From contig NZ_JHZY01000002.1 in the NCBI RefSeq assembly GCF_000687915.1, forward strand, positions 248,001 through 312,000: a stretch of DNA of 64,000 nucleotides, given 5' to 3'. The stretch is from Leeuwenhoekiella sp. MAR_2009_132. Its GTDB lineage: Bacteria > Bacteroidota > Bacteroidia > Flavobacteriales > Flavobacteriaceae. Shown here one piece after another: positions 33,804 to 41,731 of the stretch (its first letter is position 1; each line of letters starts with the position of its first letter). A program made the translations under genes and the position numbers. The notes under the pieces were generated by a model. The model worked only from the letters and a program-made list of their open reading frames with translations. It did no database searches and had not been told where the DNA came from.

Positions 33804-36086
33804 ATGAAAAATCAACTCATTCTAACCCTGTATATTTTAATGCTTGCGCCTTTGCTAAATGCAGTGGCGCAAGTACAGGGGATAAATAATTTAGATCCTG
33901 TTATTGAGCAAAAAATAGATTCTATAATCAGCTTAATGACGATTAAGGAAAAAGTGGGTCAAATGACCCAGTACAACGGCAGCTTCGATGTAACCGGTGC
34001 TCCTTCAGATATTGATTCTAAAACCAAACTTGAGAAACTCAAGAATGGAGAAGTAGGATCTATGCTCAATGTACTTACTGCAAAAGCTACACGAGAGGCA
34101 CAGGAAGTAGTAATGCAAAATTCTCATTTAAAAATCCCTTTGATTTTTGGCTACGATGTGATTCACGGGTATAAAACTATGTTTCCGGTCCCTCTAGGTG
34201 AGAGTGCAAGCTGGGATTTAGAAGCTTTAAAATTAAGTGCGCAAATTGCTGCTGAAGAAACAGCTGCCGCGGGTGTACACTGGACGTTTGCTCCTATGAT
34301 AGATGTTTCTCGCGATGCACGCTGGGGTCGTATTATGGAAGGTGCCGGGGAAGATCCGTATTTAAATAGTGTCATAGGCGTTGCGCGTATTAATGGTTTT
34401 CAAGGTCAAGATTTAAAAGCTGTAAATACAATTGCTGCGTGTGCAAAACATTTTGCAGGGTACGGATTTGCCGAAGCGGGCAGAGATTATAATACAGTTA
34501 ATATAGGGGAGTCTGAACTGCAAAATGCGATTCTATTACCTTTTAAGGCAGCCTCTGAAGCAGGTGTAGCTACATTTATGAATAGTTTTAATGAGATAGA
34601 TGGTATACCGGCCACAGCTTCTACACATTTGCAGCGAGACATATTAAAAGGAGACTGGGATTATAAAGGATTTATGGTTTCAGACTGGGGATCTATCGCA
34701 GAATTAATACCCCATGGGTTTGCACAAGACAAAATGCAGGCAGGTAAACTAGCTGTTGTTGCCGGTAGCGATATGGATATGGAAGGCCGTGTTTATGAGA
34801 TGGCTTTAGAACCCCTAGTTGCAGATAATCAAATTGAGGAAGAGTTGCTTAATGAGGCAGTGCGTCGTATTCTACGCGTAAAGTTTGCGTTGGGTCTTTT
34901 TGAAAATCCGTATAAGTATAGTGATGAAAAGCGCGAGAAGCAGATTTTGCTTTCAAAAGAAAATCTAGAAGCCTCTCGGGATATTGCTCGTAAATCTATT
35001 GTGCTTTTGAAGAACGAAAAGGATATACTTCCACTTAAAAAATCGTTGAAAAGTATAGCTGTAATTGGTCCGCTAGCAGATGACAAAGATGCTCCTTTAG
35101 GAAATTGGCGTGCCCAGGCAATAAAAAATTCTGCAGTTTCTGTTTTAGAAGGAATAAAAAATGCAGTGGGCAAAAACACGCAAATTAATTATGCTCAAGG
35201 TGCTTCTTTAGGTATGGGAGAACGTAGTTTCCTAATGCCATTAACTATAAATGAAACAGATACATCTGGTTTTGCTGAAGCTGTAGAAGCTGCTAAAAAA
35301 TCTGAAGTGGTTGTTCTTGTAGTAGGTGAAGATGCATTTCAATCTGGAGAAGGGCGCAGCCAGACCACCATAATGTTAAGAGGTGTACAACAAGAATTAA
35401 TTGACGCAGTTGCTGAGGTTAACAGCAATATAGTTTTGGTTTTAATGAATGGTCGTCCTTTAGATATAAGTAAACCTAATGAGCAGGTTCCTGCAATTTT
35501 AGAAACCTGGTTTTTAGGTTCAGAAGCCGGAAATGCAATCGCAGATGTACTTTTTGGAGCATATAATCCATCTGGTAAATTACCTGTTTCATTTCCTAGA
35601 AATGTAGGGCAGGAGCCGTTGTATTACAATCAAAAGAATACAGGAAGACCATCAAGTGATATGGTAACCTACTCCGGGTATCAGGATTCTTCAAGAGAAG
35701 CTTTGTTTCCTTTTGGTTTTGGTTTAAGCTATTCTACGTTTGAGTATGGTAATGTGAGCCTCGATGCTAACACCTTTTCTGGTGAGGGTATGCTTAATGT
35801 TTCGGTAGATATAACAAATACCGGTACTGTAGCCGGTAAAGAAACGGTACAATTATACATTAGAGATCTTGTTGCCAGTCGTACCAGACCTGTAAAAGAA
35901 TTACGCGATTTTAAGCAGATTCAATTAGAAGCAGGAGAAACAAAAACAGTGACTTTTAAGATTGACTCAAAAACCTTAGAATTTTATTCCGCGAATGCGA
36001 AATGGGAAGCAGAACCTGGAGAATTTGAGATTATGATAGGTACAAATTCTGTTGATTTACAAACGGTAAAGATTACCTATGAGTAA
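33804..36086 (+). CDS. GH3 beta-glucosidase (BglX-like)
   Basis: A 760-residue exported enzyme (signal peptide ends NAVAQ) that releases glucose from oligosaccharides. It has the GH3 N-domain with FGYDVIHGYKTMFPVPL, RDARWGRIMEGAGEDPYL, CAKHFAGYG and FMVSDWGS, in which D294 is the nucleophile. The GH3 C-domain follows (about 390-610, with VVLVVGEDAFQSGEGRSQT carrying the likely acid/base Glu), then a fibronectin III-like domain at the end. In this PUL it would complete breakdown of laminari-oligosaccharides in the periplasm. Length matches BglX. Confidence 0.92.
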   Translation: MKNQLILTLYILMLAPLLNAVAQVQGINNLDPVIEQKIDSIISLMTIKEKVGQMTQYNGSFDVTGAPSDIDSKTKLEKLKNGEVGSMLNVLTAKATREAQEVVMQNSHLKIPLIFGYDVIHGYKTMFPVPLGESASWDLEALKLSAQIAAEETAAAGVHWTFAPMIDVSRDARWGRIMEGAGEDPYLNSVIGVARINGFQGQDLKAVNTIAACAKHFAGYGFAEAGRDYNTVNIGESELQNAILLPFKAASEAGVATFMNSFNEIDGIPATASTHLQRDILKGDWDYKGFMVSDWGSIAELIPHGFAQDKMQAGKLAVVAGSDMDMEGRVYEMALEPLVADNQIEEELLNEAVRRILRVKFALGLFENPYKYSDEKREKQILLSKENLEASRDIARKSIVLLKNEKDILPLKKSLKSIAVIGPLADDKDAPLGNWRAQAIKNSAVSVLEGIKNAVGKNTQINYAQGASLGMGERSFLMPLTINETDTSGFAEAVEAAKKSEVVVLVVGEDAFQSGEGRSQTTIMLRGVQQELIDAVAEVNSNIVLVLMNGRPLDISKPNEQVPAILETWFLGSEAGNAIADVLFGAYNPSGKLPVSFPRNVGQEPLYYNQKNTGRPSSDMVTYSGYQDSSREALFPFGFGLSYSTFEYGNVSLDANTFSGEGMLNVSVDITNTGTVAGKETVQLYIRDLVASRTRPVKELRDFKQIQLEAGETKTVTFKIDSKTLEFYSANAKWEAEPGEFEIMIGTNSVDLQTVKITYE

Positions 36087-36160
36087 TTGTATCAAAAATA
36101 ATGACTAAATCTAAACACCTACGTTTCCCTAGACGCCAGGTGTTTTTTACATATAAAACA

Positions 36161-36934
36161 ATGATAAAACATACGCTAAGTGCCGCTGTACTTATTCTAT
36201 TACTAGTAAGTTGTAAAGTTCAAAAACAGACACAATTAATCTGGTCAGACGAGTTTAATGGTGACGGACTAGATACATCGGCCTGGAATTTTGAATTGGG
36301 TGATGGTTGTCCTAATCTGTGTGGCTGGGGAAATAGCGAACGCCAGATATATACCCAGAATAATCATAGATTAGAAGACGGTAAATTGATTATTACAGCC
36401 CGTAAAGATGGAGATGTCTATACATCTACGCGTATTACAACAAAAGGGAAGCACGAGTTTAAGTATGGCCGTATGGAAGCCCGTGCAAAATTAGCTCTTG
36501 GTGAGGGTTTATGGCCGGCATTCTGGATGCTAGGTTCAAATATTGATCAGGCAAAATGGCCCTCGAGTGGTGAAATAGATATTTTAGAATATGTAGGCAA
36601 AGAGCAGGATATGGTGTATACAACACTTCATGTACCAGCAGGTCACGGTGATTCAGCATTTAGTAAAAAAACAAAGATTGAAAATATAGAAGAAGGATAT
36701 CATACATATGCGGCAGAGTGGTCTCCACAGCAGATAGAATTTTTTGTAGATGACAAATCTGTATTTACTTACAGCCCAGAAGATAAAACTAAAGAGGTTT
36801 GGCCTTTTGATCAGCCGTTTTATTTTATAATTAATCTCGCCATAGGCGGAAATTTTGGCGGTCCTAAAGTTGATGATTCTGTTTTTCCGCAAGAATTTAT
36901 TATAGATTATGTGCGGGTTTACAAAATGAATTGA
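36161..36934 (+). CDS. GH16 endo-beta-glucanase lipoprotein (laminarinase-like), second copy
   Basis: A 257-residue lipoprotein. The ATG at 36161 is preferred over one at 36101 because it puts the signal peptide (IKHTLSAAVLILLLVSC) directly at the N-terminus with lipobox LVSC. It is a single GH16 domain with LIWSDEFNGDGLD, GWGNSERQIY, W-P-A-F-W-M and catalytic E138-I-D140-I-L-E143. This is the GH16_3 pattern, as in the first copy, but without extra modules. It likely gives the operon a compact endo-enzyme working alongside the modular one. It ends at a strong terminator. Confidence 0.9.
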   Translation: MIKHTLSAAVLILLLVSCKVQKQTQLIWSDEFNGDGLDTSAWNFELGDGCPNLCGWGNSERQIYTQNNHRLEDGKLIITARKDGDVYTSTRITTKGKHEFKYGRMEARAKLALGEGLWPAFWMLGSNIDQAKWPSSGEIDILEYVGKEQDMVYTTLHVPAGHGDSAFSKKTKIENIEEGYHTYAAEWSPQQIEFFVDDKSVFTYSPEDKTKEVWPFDQPFYFIINLAIGGNFGGPKVDDSVFPQEFIIDYVRVYKMN

Positions 36935-36950
36935 GCTGTGTTTAAGATTT

Positions 36951-36996
36951 AAAAAAAGGCTCCAATCTAAAGTTAGATTGGAGCCTTTTTTTTTTG
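36951..36996. terminator. Bidirectional terminator at the end of the PUL
   Basis: Long perfect stem GGCTCCAATCTAA / TTAGATTGGAGCC, flanked by an A-run and a T-run. It separates the PUL from the converging PAP2 gene. Confidence 0.93.
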
Positions 36997-37010
36997 ATTT
37001 AAGTTTCTAA

Positions 37011-37805
37011 TTAAAATGAATAACTGAGATAAACTCCCTGAAAACGCGAATCTAAAACCGGTGTAAATGAGAGGTTTTCATATTTTTTCTTATGCAATTC
37101 TGGGATTAGGATACCTGAAGCCGCACCCATGGCGTAGCCTAATAAAACATCGCTTAAAAAGTGATTTCCTGCCTCTACGCGTAATACACCTACAGTTGCC
37201 GGTATAATTGCAGCTCCCGTCCAAACCAGCCATTTATTTTCCATATCAGGATTGAAGTCGGTTAATACTTTAGCCGCAAAAAAAGTAGCTGTAGCAGAAG
37301 CAGCTACGTGACCCGAGTAGAAACTTCTTGTATTGGTAGATTTCATACGTTCATCAAGGTCTAAATCTTCATTGTAAGCACGTGGCCGAATACGATCTGT
37401 TAAGCCTGCAGATAGTGTAAATAGCGCGGCAGTTGTTGATAAAGATTCTAGATACAAAACACTTAATTGCCCTATATGGTTATTTTGATCGCCTGTAAAG
37501 AGTACTGCAAATGGAACAGCGAATGCTGTATAAAAGGGAATATCACTTAATTTATTTAAATCGTCGTCATAATTTCCGGCAGACCATCTATCAAAAGAAG
37601 GAATATTTTTTTTATCGAGATTTAAAATAGTCTCTTCAGAGATATCTTCTTTATTTTGAATTATTAAAAACCCTCCAGCGGTACCTGCAAGACCCGCACC
37701 CAGCCAGGTTGCATCTTTTGCCCAGCTTATTTCGTAAGGAGACGGTTTGTTTTGAGAGTGAAGTGTTAACGAGAAGAAAAGCAAAATTAAAAATGTACTG
37801 CGCAT
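37011..37805 (-). CDS. PAP2-family phosphatase
   Basis: A 264-residue membrane or secreted phosphatase of the PAP2/haloperoxidase superfamily. The start at 37805 gives a signal peptide (MRSTFLILLFFSLTLHSQ); a longer open frame from 37928 is unlikely. The three motifs are present: TDRIRPRAYN, SFYSGHVAASA (SGH) and RVEAGNHFLSDVLLGY (R-x5-H-x3-D). Such enzymes remove phosphate from lipid phosphates, including undecaprenyl pyrophosphate and lipid A. The substrate here is not known. Confidence 0.87.
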   Translation of the reverse strand: MRSTFLILLFFSLTLHSQNKPSPYEISWAKDATWLGAGLAGTAGGFLIIQNKEDISEETILNLDKKNIPSFDRWSAGNYDDDLNKLSDIPFYTAFAVPFAVLFTGDQNNHIGQLSVLYLESLSTTAALFTLSAGLTDRIRPRAYNEDLDLDERMKSTNTRSFYSGHVAASATATFFAAKVLTDFNPDMENKWLVWTGAAIIPATVGVLRVEAGNHFLSDVLLGYAMGAASGILIPELHKKKYENLSFTPVLDSRFQGVYLSYSF

Positions 37806-37904
37806 AGATAGGTTATTTGGTTGTTGGGCTAAATTCTGTAATTTATAAATATGCTGTATGCGATTTAACGATATTATAGCACTTTCTTCCACCGAAGCAA
37901 TGAC

Positions 37905-37912
37905 TATATTTG
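37905..37912 (+). promoter_or_regulatory. -7 box immediately before the FAD dehydrogenase gene
   Basis: TATATTTG is an exact TAnnTTTG match, ending 6 bases before the ATG at 37919. It overlaps the alternative TTG start at 37910, so ATG 37919 is preferred, and the mRNA may be leaderless. Confidence 0.5.
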
Positions 37913-37918
37913 CAAGGT

Positions 37919-39475
37919 ATGAGCACACTTATTTCTTTAAATATTCTTCCGGAAGAATTAGAAAATACAGATCTTATTTTGAGGTCTGCTTCAAAAAAAG
38001 CAAATATTAAACCAGACCAGATTAGTGATTGGCGTATACGCAAGCGATCAATAGACGCCCGTAAAAAGCCGGTTAAAATGCAACTTCAGATAGAAATCTG
38101 GAAAACTGAAGAGCAGCGTGAGCCTCTTAACAAATTTAATTCTCAAGATGTAAGTAGTTGCCCTAGAATAGCTATAATAGGCGCAGGTCCTGCAGGTTTA
38201 TATGCGGCTTTACGTGCTATTGAGGCAGGTTTAAAGCCTATTGTTTTTGAACGCGGTAAAGATGTACGAGAACGCAGACGCGATCTTGCTAAAATAAATA
38301 AAGAACAAATTGTAAATCCTGAGTCTAATTATTGTTTTGGAGAAGGCGGTGCCGGTACCTATTCTGACGGAAAGCTTTATACGCGATCAAAAAAACGCGG
38401 TAATGTATTAAAGGCTTTAGAGTGGCTGGTACATTTTGGTGCAGATGAAGATATTTTGGTAGATGCGCACCCGCATATAGGTACAAACAAGCTGCCTAAG
38501 CTTATTACAGCAATGCGTGAAACTATAATTGAAGCCGGTGGTGAGGTTCATTTTGATTCAAAACTTACCGATTTAAAGATCGAAGAAAACAGAATAAAGG
38601 GTATTGTTATTAACGAAACCCAGATGTATGAGTTTACAGAAGTGATATTGGCAACAGGTCATTCTGCCAGAGATATTTTTTATATGCTTCACGATAAACA
38701 GGTAAAGCTTGAGGCTAAACCTTTTGCACTGGGTGTGAGAATAGAGCACCAGCAGGAAGTGATTAATTATATTCAATACCATGGGGAAACTAATAATCCT
38801 TATCTCCCCCCGGCTGCTTACAGTCTGGTAGCGCAAATAGATGGCATGGGTGTGTACTCGTTTTGTATGTGCCCCGGTGGGATTATAGCTCCGTGTGCTA
38901 CAGCGCAGGAGGAGGTAGTTACTAATGGTTGGAGTCCTAGCAAACGCAACAATCCTTATGCAAATTCTGGAATAGTGGTTAGTGTAGAGCCAAAAGATTT
39001 ACCCAATTACACTCCAGATGATCCTTTTGTATGTCTTAATTTTCAGAAGGAAGTAGAACATATTTGTTGGGTTGCAGGGGGAAAAACGCAGCAAGTGCCG
39101 GCACAACGTATGACCGATTTTGTAAAAGGAATTAAATCTAAAGATTTCCCTAAAACTTCGTATCAACCCGGAATTGTAAGTGCAGATCTTAATAAAGTTC
39201 TGCCGCATTTAATAGCCAGTAGGCTGAAGAAAGCATTTCTAAATTTCGGTAAAAAAATGCCGGGTTATTTGTCTAAAGATGCCGTTTTACATGCTCCGGA
39301 AAGCAGAACTTCATCACCGATATCTATACCCAGAAATAATGAAACTTTAGAACACGTAGAAATTCACGGACTTTACCCTTGTGGAGAAGGAGCAGGTTAT
39401 GCCGGTGGTATTATGTCTGCTGCTATAGACGGTATTAATTGTGTAGATGCGATAGCTTTAAAATATAAGCTTTGA
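37919..39475 (+). CDS. NAD(P)/FAD-dependent dehydrogenase (COG2509 type)
   Basis: A 518-residue flavoprotein. An N-terminal region of about 85 residues (LRSASKKANIKPDQISDWRI) precedes the dinucleotide-binding motif IAIIGAGPAGLYAALRAIEAG. Then come NYCFGEGGAGTYSDGKLYTR, VILATGHSARDI and a C-terminal GEGAGYAGGIMSAAIDG that closes the FAD site. The family is widespread and is only described as FAD-dependent dehydrogenase; the electron donor and substrate are unknown. The start was set by the -7 box just upstream. It ends at a terminator shared with the converging lipoprotein. Confidence 0.85.
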   Translation: MSTLISLNILPEELENTDLILRSASKKANIKPDQISDWRIRKRSIDARKKPVKMQLQIEIWKTEEQREPLNKFNSQDVSSCPRIAIIGAGPAGLYAALRAIEAGLKPIVFERGKDVRERRRDLAKINKEQIVNPESNYCFGEGGAGTYSDGKLYTRSKKRGNVLKALEWLVHFGADEDILVDAHPHIGTNKLPKLITAMRETIIEAGGEVHFDSKLTDLKIEENRIKGIVINETQMYEFTEVILATGHSARDIFYMLHDKQVKLEAKPFALGVRIEHQQEVINYIQYHGETNNPYLPPAAYSLVAQIDGMGVYSFCMCPGGIIAPCATAQEEVVTNGWSPSKRNNPYANSGIVVSVEPKDLPNYTPDDPFVCLNFQKEVEHICWVAGGKTQQVPAQRMTDFVKGIKSKDFPKTSYQPGIVSADLNKVLPHLIASRLKKAFLNFGKKMPGYLSKDAVLHAPESRTSSPISIPRNNETLEHVEIHGLYPCGEGAGYAGGIMSAAIDGINCVDAIALKYKL

Positions 39476-39503
39476 ATAAACAATCGCATAACTCTATAAA
39501 TTA

Positions 39504-39534
39504 CAAAAGCCCTGCAATTGCAGGGCTTTTGTTT
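39504..39534. terminator. Terminator between FAD dehydrogenase and lipoprotein
   Basis: Near-perfect palindrome CAAAAGCCCTGCA / TGCAGGGCTTTTG with a short AT centre. T- and A-runs on both sides make it bidirectional. Confidence 0.88.
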
Positions 39535-39555
39535 GGATCTTTGTAGTTTTTTGAA

Positions 39556-39759
39556 TTACTCAGCAGCAGGAGTTTCAACTTGAAGAGTGTCATTAACAAC
39601 TTCTTCAACTTCAACTTCTTGAACAGGAGCTTCAGGAGCAACTTCTTCCATAGAAGTTTCTTCCATTACTTCTTCTGTCTTCTCTTCAGATGCTTCTCTG
39701 CAAGATGCAACTGTAATCATTAGACTCAATGCGAAACCAGCTAATAAAATGCGTTTCAT
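39556..39759 (-). CDS. Small acidic lipoprotein
   Basis: A 67-residue protein with a lipoprotein signal peptide (MKRILLAGFALSLMITVASC, Cys at residue 20). The mature part of about 47 residues is very acidic (E/V repeats such as VEVEEVV), low-complexity and probably unstructured. No function can be named; short acidic lipoproteins of this kind are common in flavobacteria. Confidence 0.7.
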   Translation of the reverse strand: MKRILLAGFALSLMITVASCREASEEKTEEVMEETSMEEVAPEAPVQEVEVEEVVNDTLQVETPAAE

Positions 39760-39849
39760 AATTATAAATTTATTGCGTTTAAAATGCGTGCGAATGTAAT
39801 CTAAATCTTAATACGCCAAACAAATTAATTAAAAATTTTTTTATTTTTT

Positions 39850-40257
39850 TTAGGCGTAAGCCTGAGTGATCATTTTGATTCTTCGATCTAAAAATTGTTT
39901 CTCATTTATATCGAGATGAGATGCAGAATTATTGATGTAAAGTTTTGAATAATTTTTAATAATTTCTTGTAAAATTTGACTTCTAGATTTCTTTAGAATT
40001 GCTGTGTTTAAGCCTATTACCATATTTTTAGGTTCGATAATACATATCTTTTTAAAAGGATTCCAGAAGGTGGTAATCTGCACGTTATCTGAGGCAGAAT
40101 TATTCATATTATCAATGATATTCTGAAACTTTACAGCATCTTTTTGATTTAAATTATTAAGTAATTGTTGTTGGAAAAACGGACTGCGCAGTATTAAATC
40201 TGCTCTACTAACTGCGCTTTTAACCAAAGTGTTTGTGCCCTCATATATTAGGTTCAT
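39850..40257 (-). CDS. Hypothetical protein
   Basis: A 135-residue soluble protein with no signal peptide and no known motif. It is rich in Asn, Ile and Lys (NNMNNSASDNVQITTF), with AT-rich codons. It borders a 580-base AT-rich gap, which together suggests a poorly conserved or acquired segment. I do not recognise the family. Confidence 0.55.
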   Translation of the reverse strand: MNLIYEGTNTLVKSAVSRADLILRSPFFQQQLLNNLNQKDAVKFQNIIDNMNNSASDNVQITTFWNPFKKICIIEPKNMVIGLNTAILKKSRSQILQEIIKNYSKLYINNSASHLDINEKQFLDRRIKMITQAYA

Positions 40258-40838
40258 ATTATTAAGATTTAAAAATGGTATCGAGATTTTAAATCGATAT
40301 AATTTGAGATTATTTTATGTTATTTAAAGAGGGGTAAAGGGGCGTATAATTGTAAAATGAACTTTGTGAAATTTTATCAAATAGGTGATAATATTCCTAC
40401 TCACATATCATTTTTATCTTACACGATCTATCAAATCTAAAGATATAATTTGTCATTTAGGATACGGTTAGTTGATAATTAGATACGTTACAGAAATAAA
40501 CGATTAAGTGTAATTATATACACTAATTATAGGGGGTTTTCTTAAAAATTGAGATAATACTTAGAAAATCATTTATTTAATTAAAGAATTTAAATATTAA
40601 ACAAGTACAAAAACTCAGCTACTCGAGTTTATATTTAAATCACTTATTAAATGATAATTTGTATGAATAATCAGGTTTTCAAATAAGGTCTCCTTTTAAT
40701 TAAATCTAATAGAAATCTTAAAATCTAAGAATTTGCATTAAATCTTGGGAAATAATTAATAATAGCTATTAAAGTATTTGTAATGAATATAATTTTATGA
40801 GAATGGTCTTGTAATTTAGGTGTACTAATTAAAAGATT
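40258..40838. other. AT-rich intergenic region without visible genes
   Basis: 581 bases, strongly AT-rich, with no open frame of useful length, no tRNA-like fold and no repeat array. The only structure noted is an inverted repeat AGTGTA-n6-TACACT at 40507-40524, which could be an operator. It separates two orphan genes. Confidence 0.6.
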
Positions 40839-41150
40839 ATGAAAACTCTTATTACCTTATTCAGTATATTTTTAATTTCCTTTAGTGGGACTACTATAAA
40901 TGAACCATCTGCAGAACTTGTTCAGGACCAACTCGTTTTTGACGGTTACGAAGGAAATTATTATTTCTTTTCAGATGAAAATTATCAGGCAGTTGTATTA
41001 GAAGTTTCTAATAAGGAGACTCTAAAAAATTATGATCTTATTAATGGAAATTTAGAAGGTAAAGTTTTTAAAGTAGCCTATACCGCAACTGAAAATCCAG
41101 AAAATTCTTCAGCAATAGGAATCATTCAGTACATAAAACCCTTACCATAA
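40839..41150 (+). CDS. Small exported hypothetical protein
   Basis: A 103-residue protein with a signal peptide (MKTLITLFSIFLISFSGT). The mature part is acidic with a likely small beta-fold (FDGYEGNYYFFSDENYQAVV). It ends KPLP and is followed 15 bases later by a terminator, so it is a single-gene unit. The family is unrecognised. Confidence 0.65.
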   Translation: MKTLITLFSIFLISFSGTTINEPSAELVQDQLVFDGYEGNYYFFSDENYQAVVLEVSNKETLKNYDLINGNLEGKVFKVAYTATENPENSSAIGIIQYIKPLP

Positions 41151-41165
41151 AAATAAACACTTATT

Positions 41166-41191
41166 TAAAAAGCCCTCTTGGGCTTTTTTTA
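41166..41191 (+). terminator. Terminator after the exported hypothetical
   Basis: Stem AAAAAGCCC / GGGCTTTTT with a TCTT loop and a seven-T run. Confidence 0.85.
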
Positions 41192-41224
41192 TTGCTATAA
41201 ACGATTAATTCGTAAATGCTTAAT

Positions 41225-41232
41225 TAATTTTG
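41225..41232 (+). promoter_or_regulatory. Bacteroidota -7 box for the Fur-family gene
   Basis: TAATTTTG matches TAnnTTTG and lies 32 bases before the ATG at 41265. Confidence 0.4.
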
Positions 41233-41264
41233 TGGAGAATTTATAAACGCTTTAGAACAGAGTT

Positions 41265-41690
41265 ATGCTGAATACCATACGTGTTGAAGAGAATTTACAG
41301 GCAAAGCATATTCGACCCACAGCTATGCGTATTTTGGTTTACAAATTATTAAACAGTGCAAATAAGGCGCTGGCCCTAGCAGATATTGAACACACATTTA
41401 GTACAGCAGAGCGTACCACATTATTTAGAACACTTAAAACTTTTGAAGAGAAAGGTATTGTACATCAAATTCAGGATGGTACGGGTATTACTAAATATGC
41501 ATTGTGTGAACCTAATTGTAATTGCGAACTTGATCGTGATTTACATTTGCACTTTCACTGTACTATATGTGACGATACCGTATGCCTTACAGAGCATAAA
41601 ATACCCCATATCAACTTACCAGCAGGCTATAAGGCCGAAGACGCCAATTTAGTTATAAAAGGAGTGTGTGATAAATGCAATTCGCTGTAA
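41265..41690 (+). CDS. Fur-family metal-responsive transcriptional regulator
   Basis: A 141-residue repressor. The N-terminal winged helix includes RPTAMRILVYKLL and the DNA-reading helix in ERTTLFRTLKTFEEKGIVHQI. The C-terminal dimerisation domain has the metal-binding HLHFHCTICDDTVCL and a final CDKC pair typical of structural zinc in Fur/Zur. The metal sensed is not certain. Its gene is 41 bases before a zinc/cadmium/cobalt-type exporter, with a palindrome between them, so it most likely responds to zinc or a related divalent ion. Confidence 0.88.
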   Translation: MLNTIRVEENLQAKHIRPTAMRILVYKLLNSANKALALADIEHTFSTAERTTLFRTLKTFEEKGIVHQIQDGTGITKYALCEPNCNCELDRDLHLHFHCTICDDTVCLTEHKIPHINLPAGYKAEDANLVIKGVCDKCNSL

Positions 41691-41708
41691 ATGCACTTCT
41701 GTTGCATT
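41690..41708. promoter_or_regulatory. Candidate Fur-family operator before the metal ATPase
   Basis: AATGCA-n7-TGCATT is a perfect inverted repeat with 6-bp arms, beginning at the last base of the regulator's stop codon and ending 23 bases before the ATPase ATG. Related half-sites (ATGCAA near 41675, TTGCAA near 41725) lie on each side. The 19-base length fits a Fur-family dimer site. Confidence 0.45.
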
Positions 41709-41731
41709 GATTTTATAGAGACCTTGCAACT

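Noticed and set aside
34829..35179. 116-residue minus-strand frame
   Set aside because: It is entirely within the GH3 gene, has no motif, and the GH3 frame is well supported.
36101..36160. Longer start for the second GH16 gene
   Set aside because: The later ATG at 36161 gives a proper lipoprotein signal; the extra 20 residues are basic and atypical.
37806..37928. Longer start for the PAP2 gene
   Set aside because: It would put 41 residues before the signal peptide and overlap the promoter of the divergent gene.
40507..40524. AGTGTA-n6-TACACT palindrome as a firm operator
   Set aside because: Short arms in very AT-rich DNA; likely by chance without conservation data.
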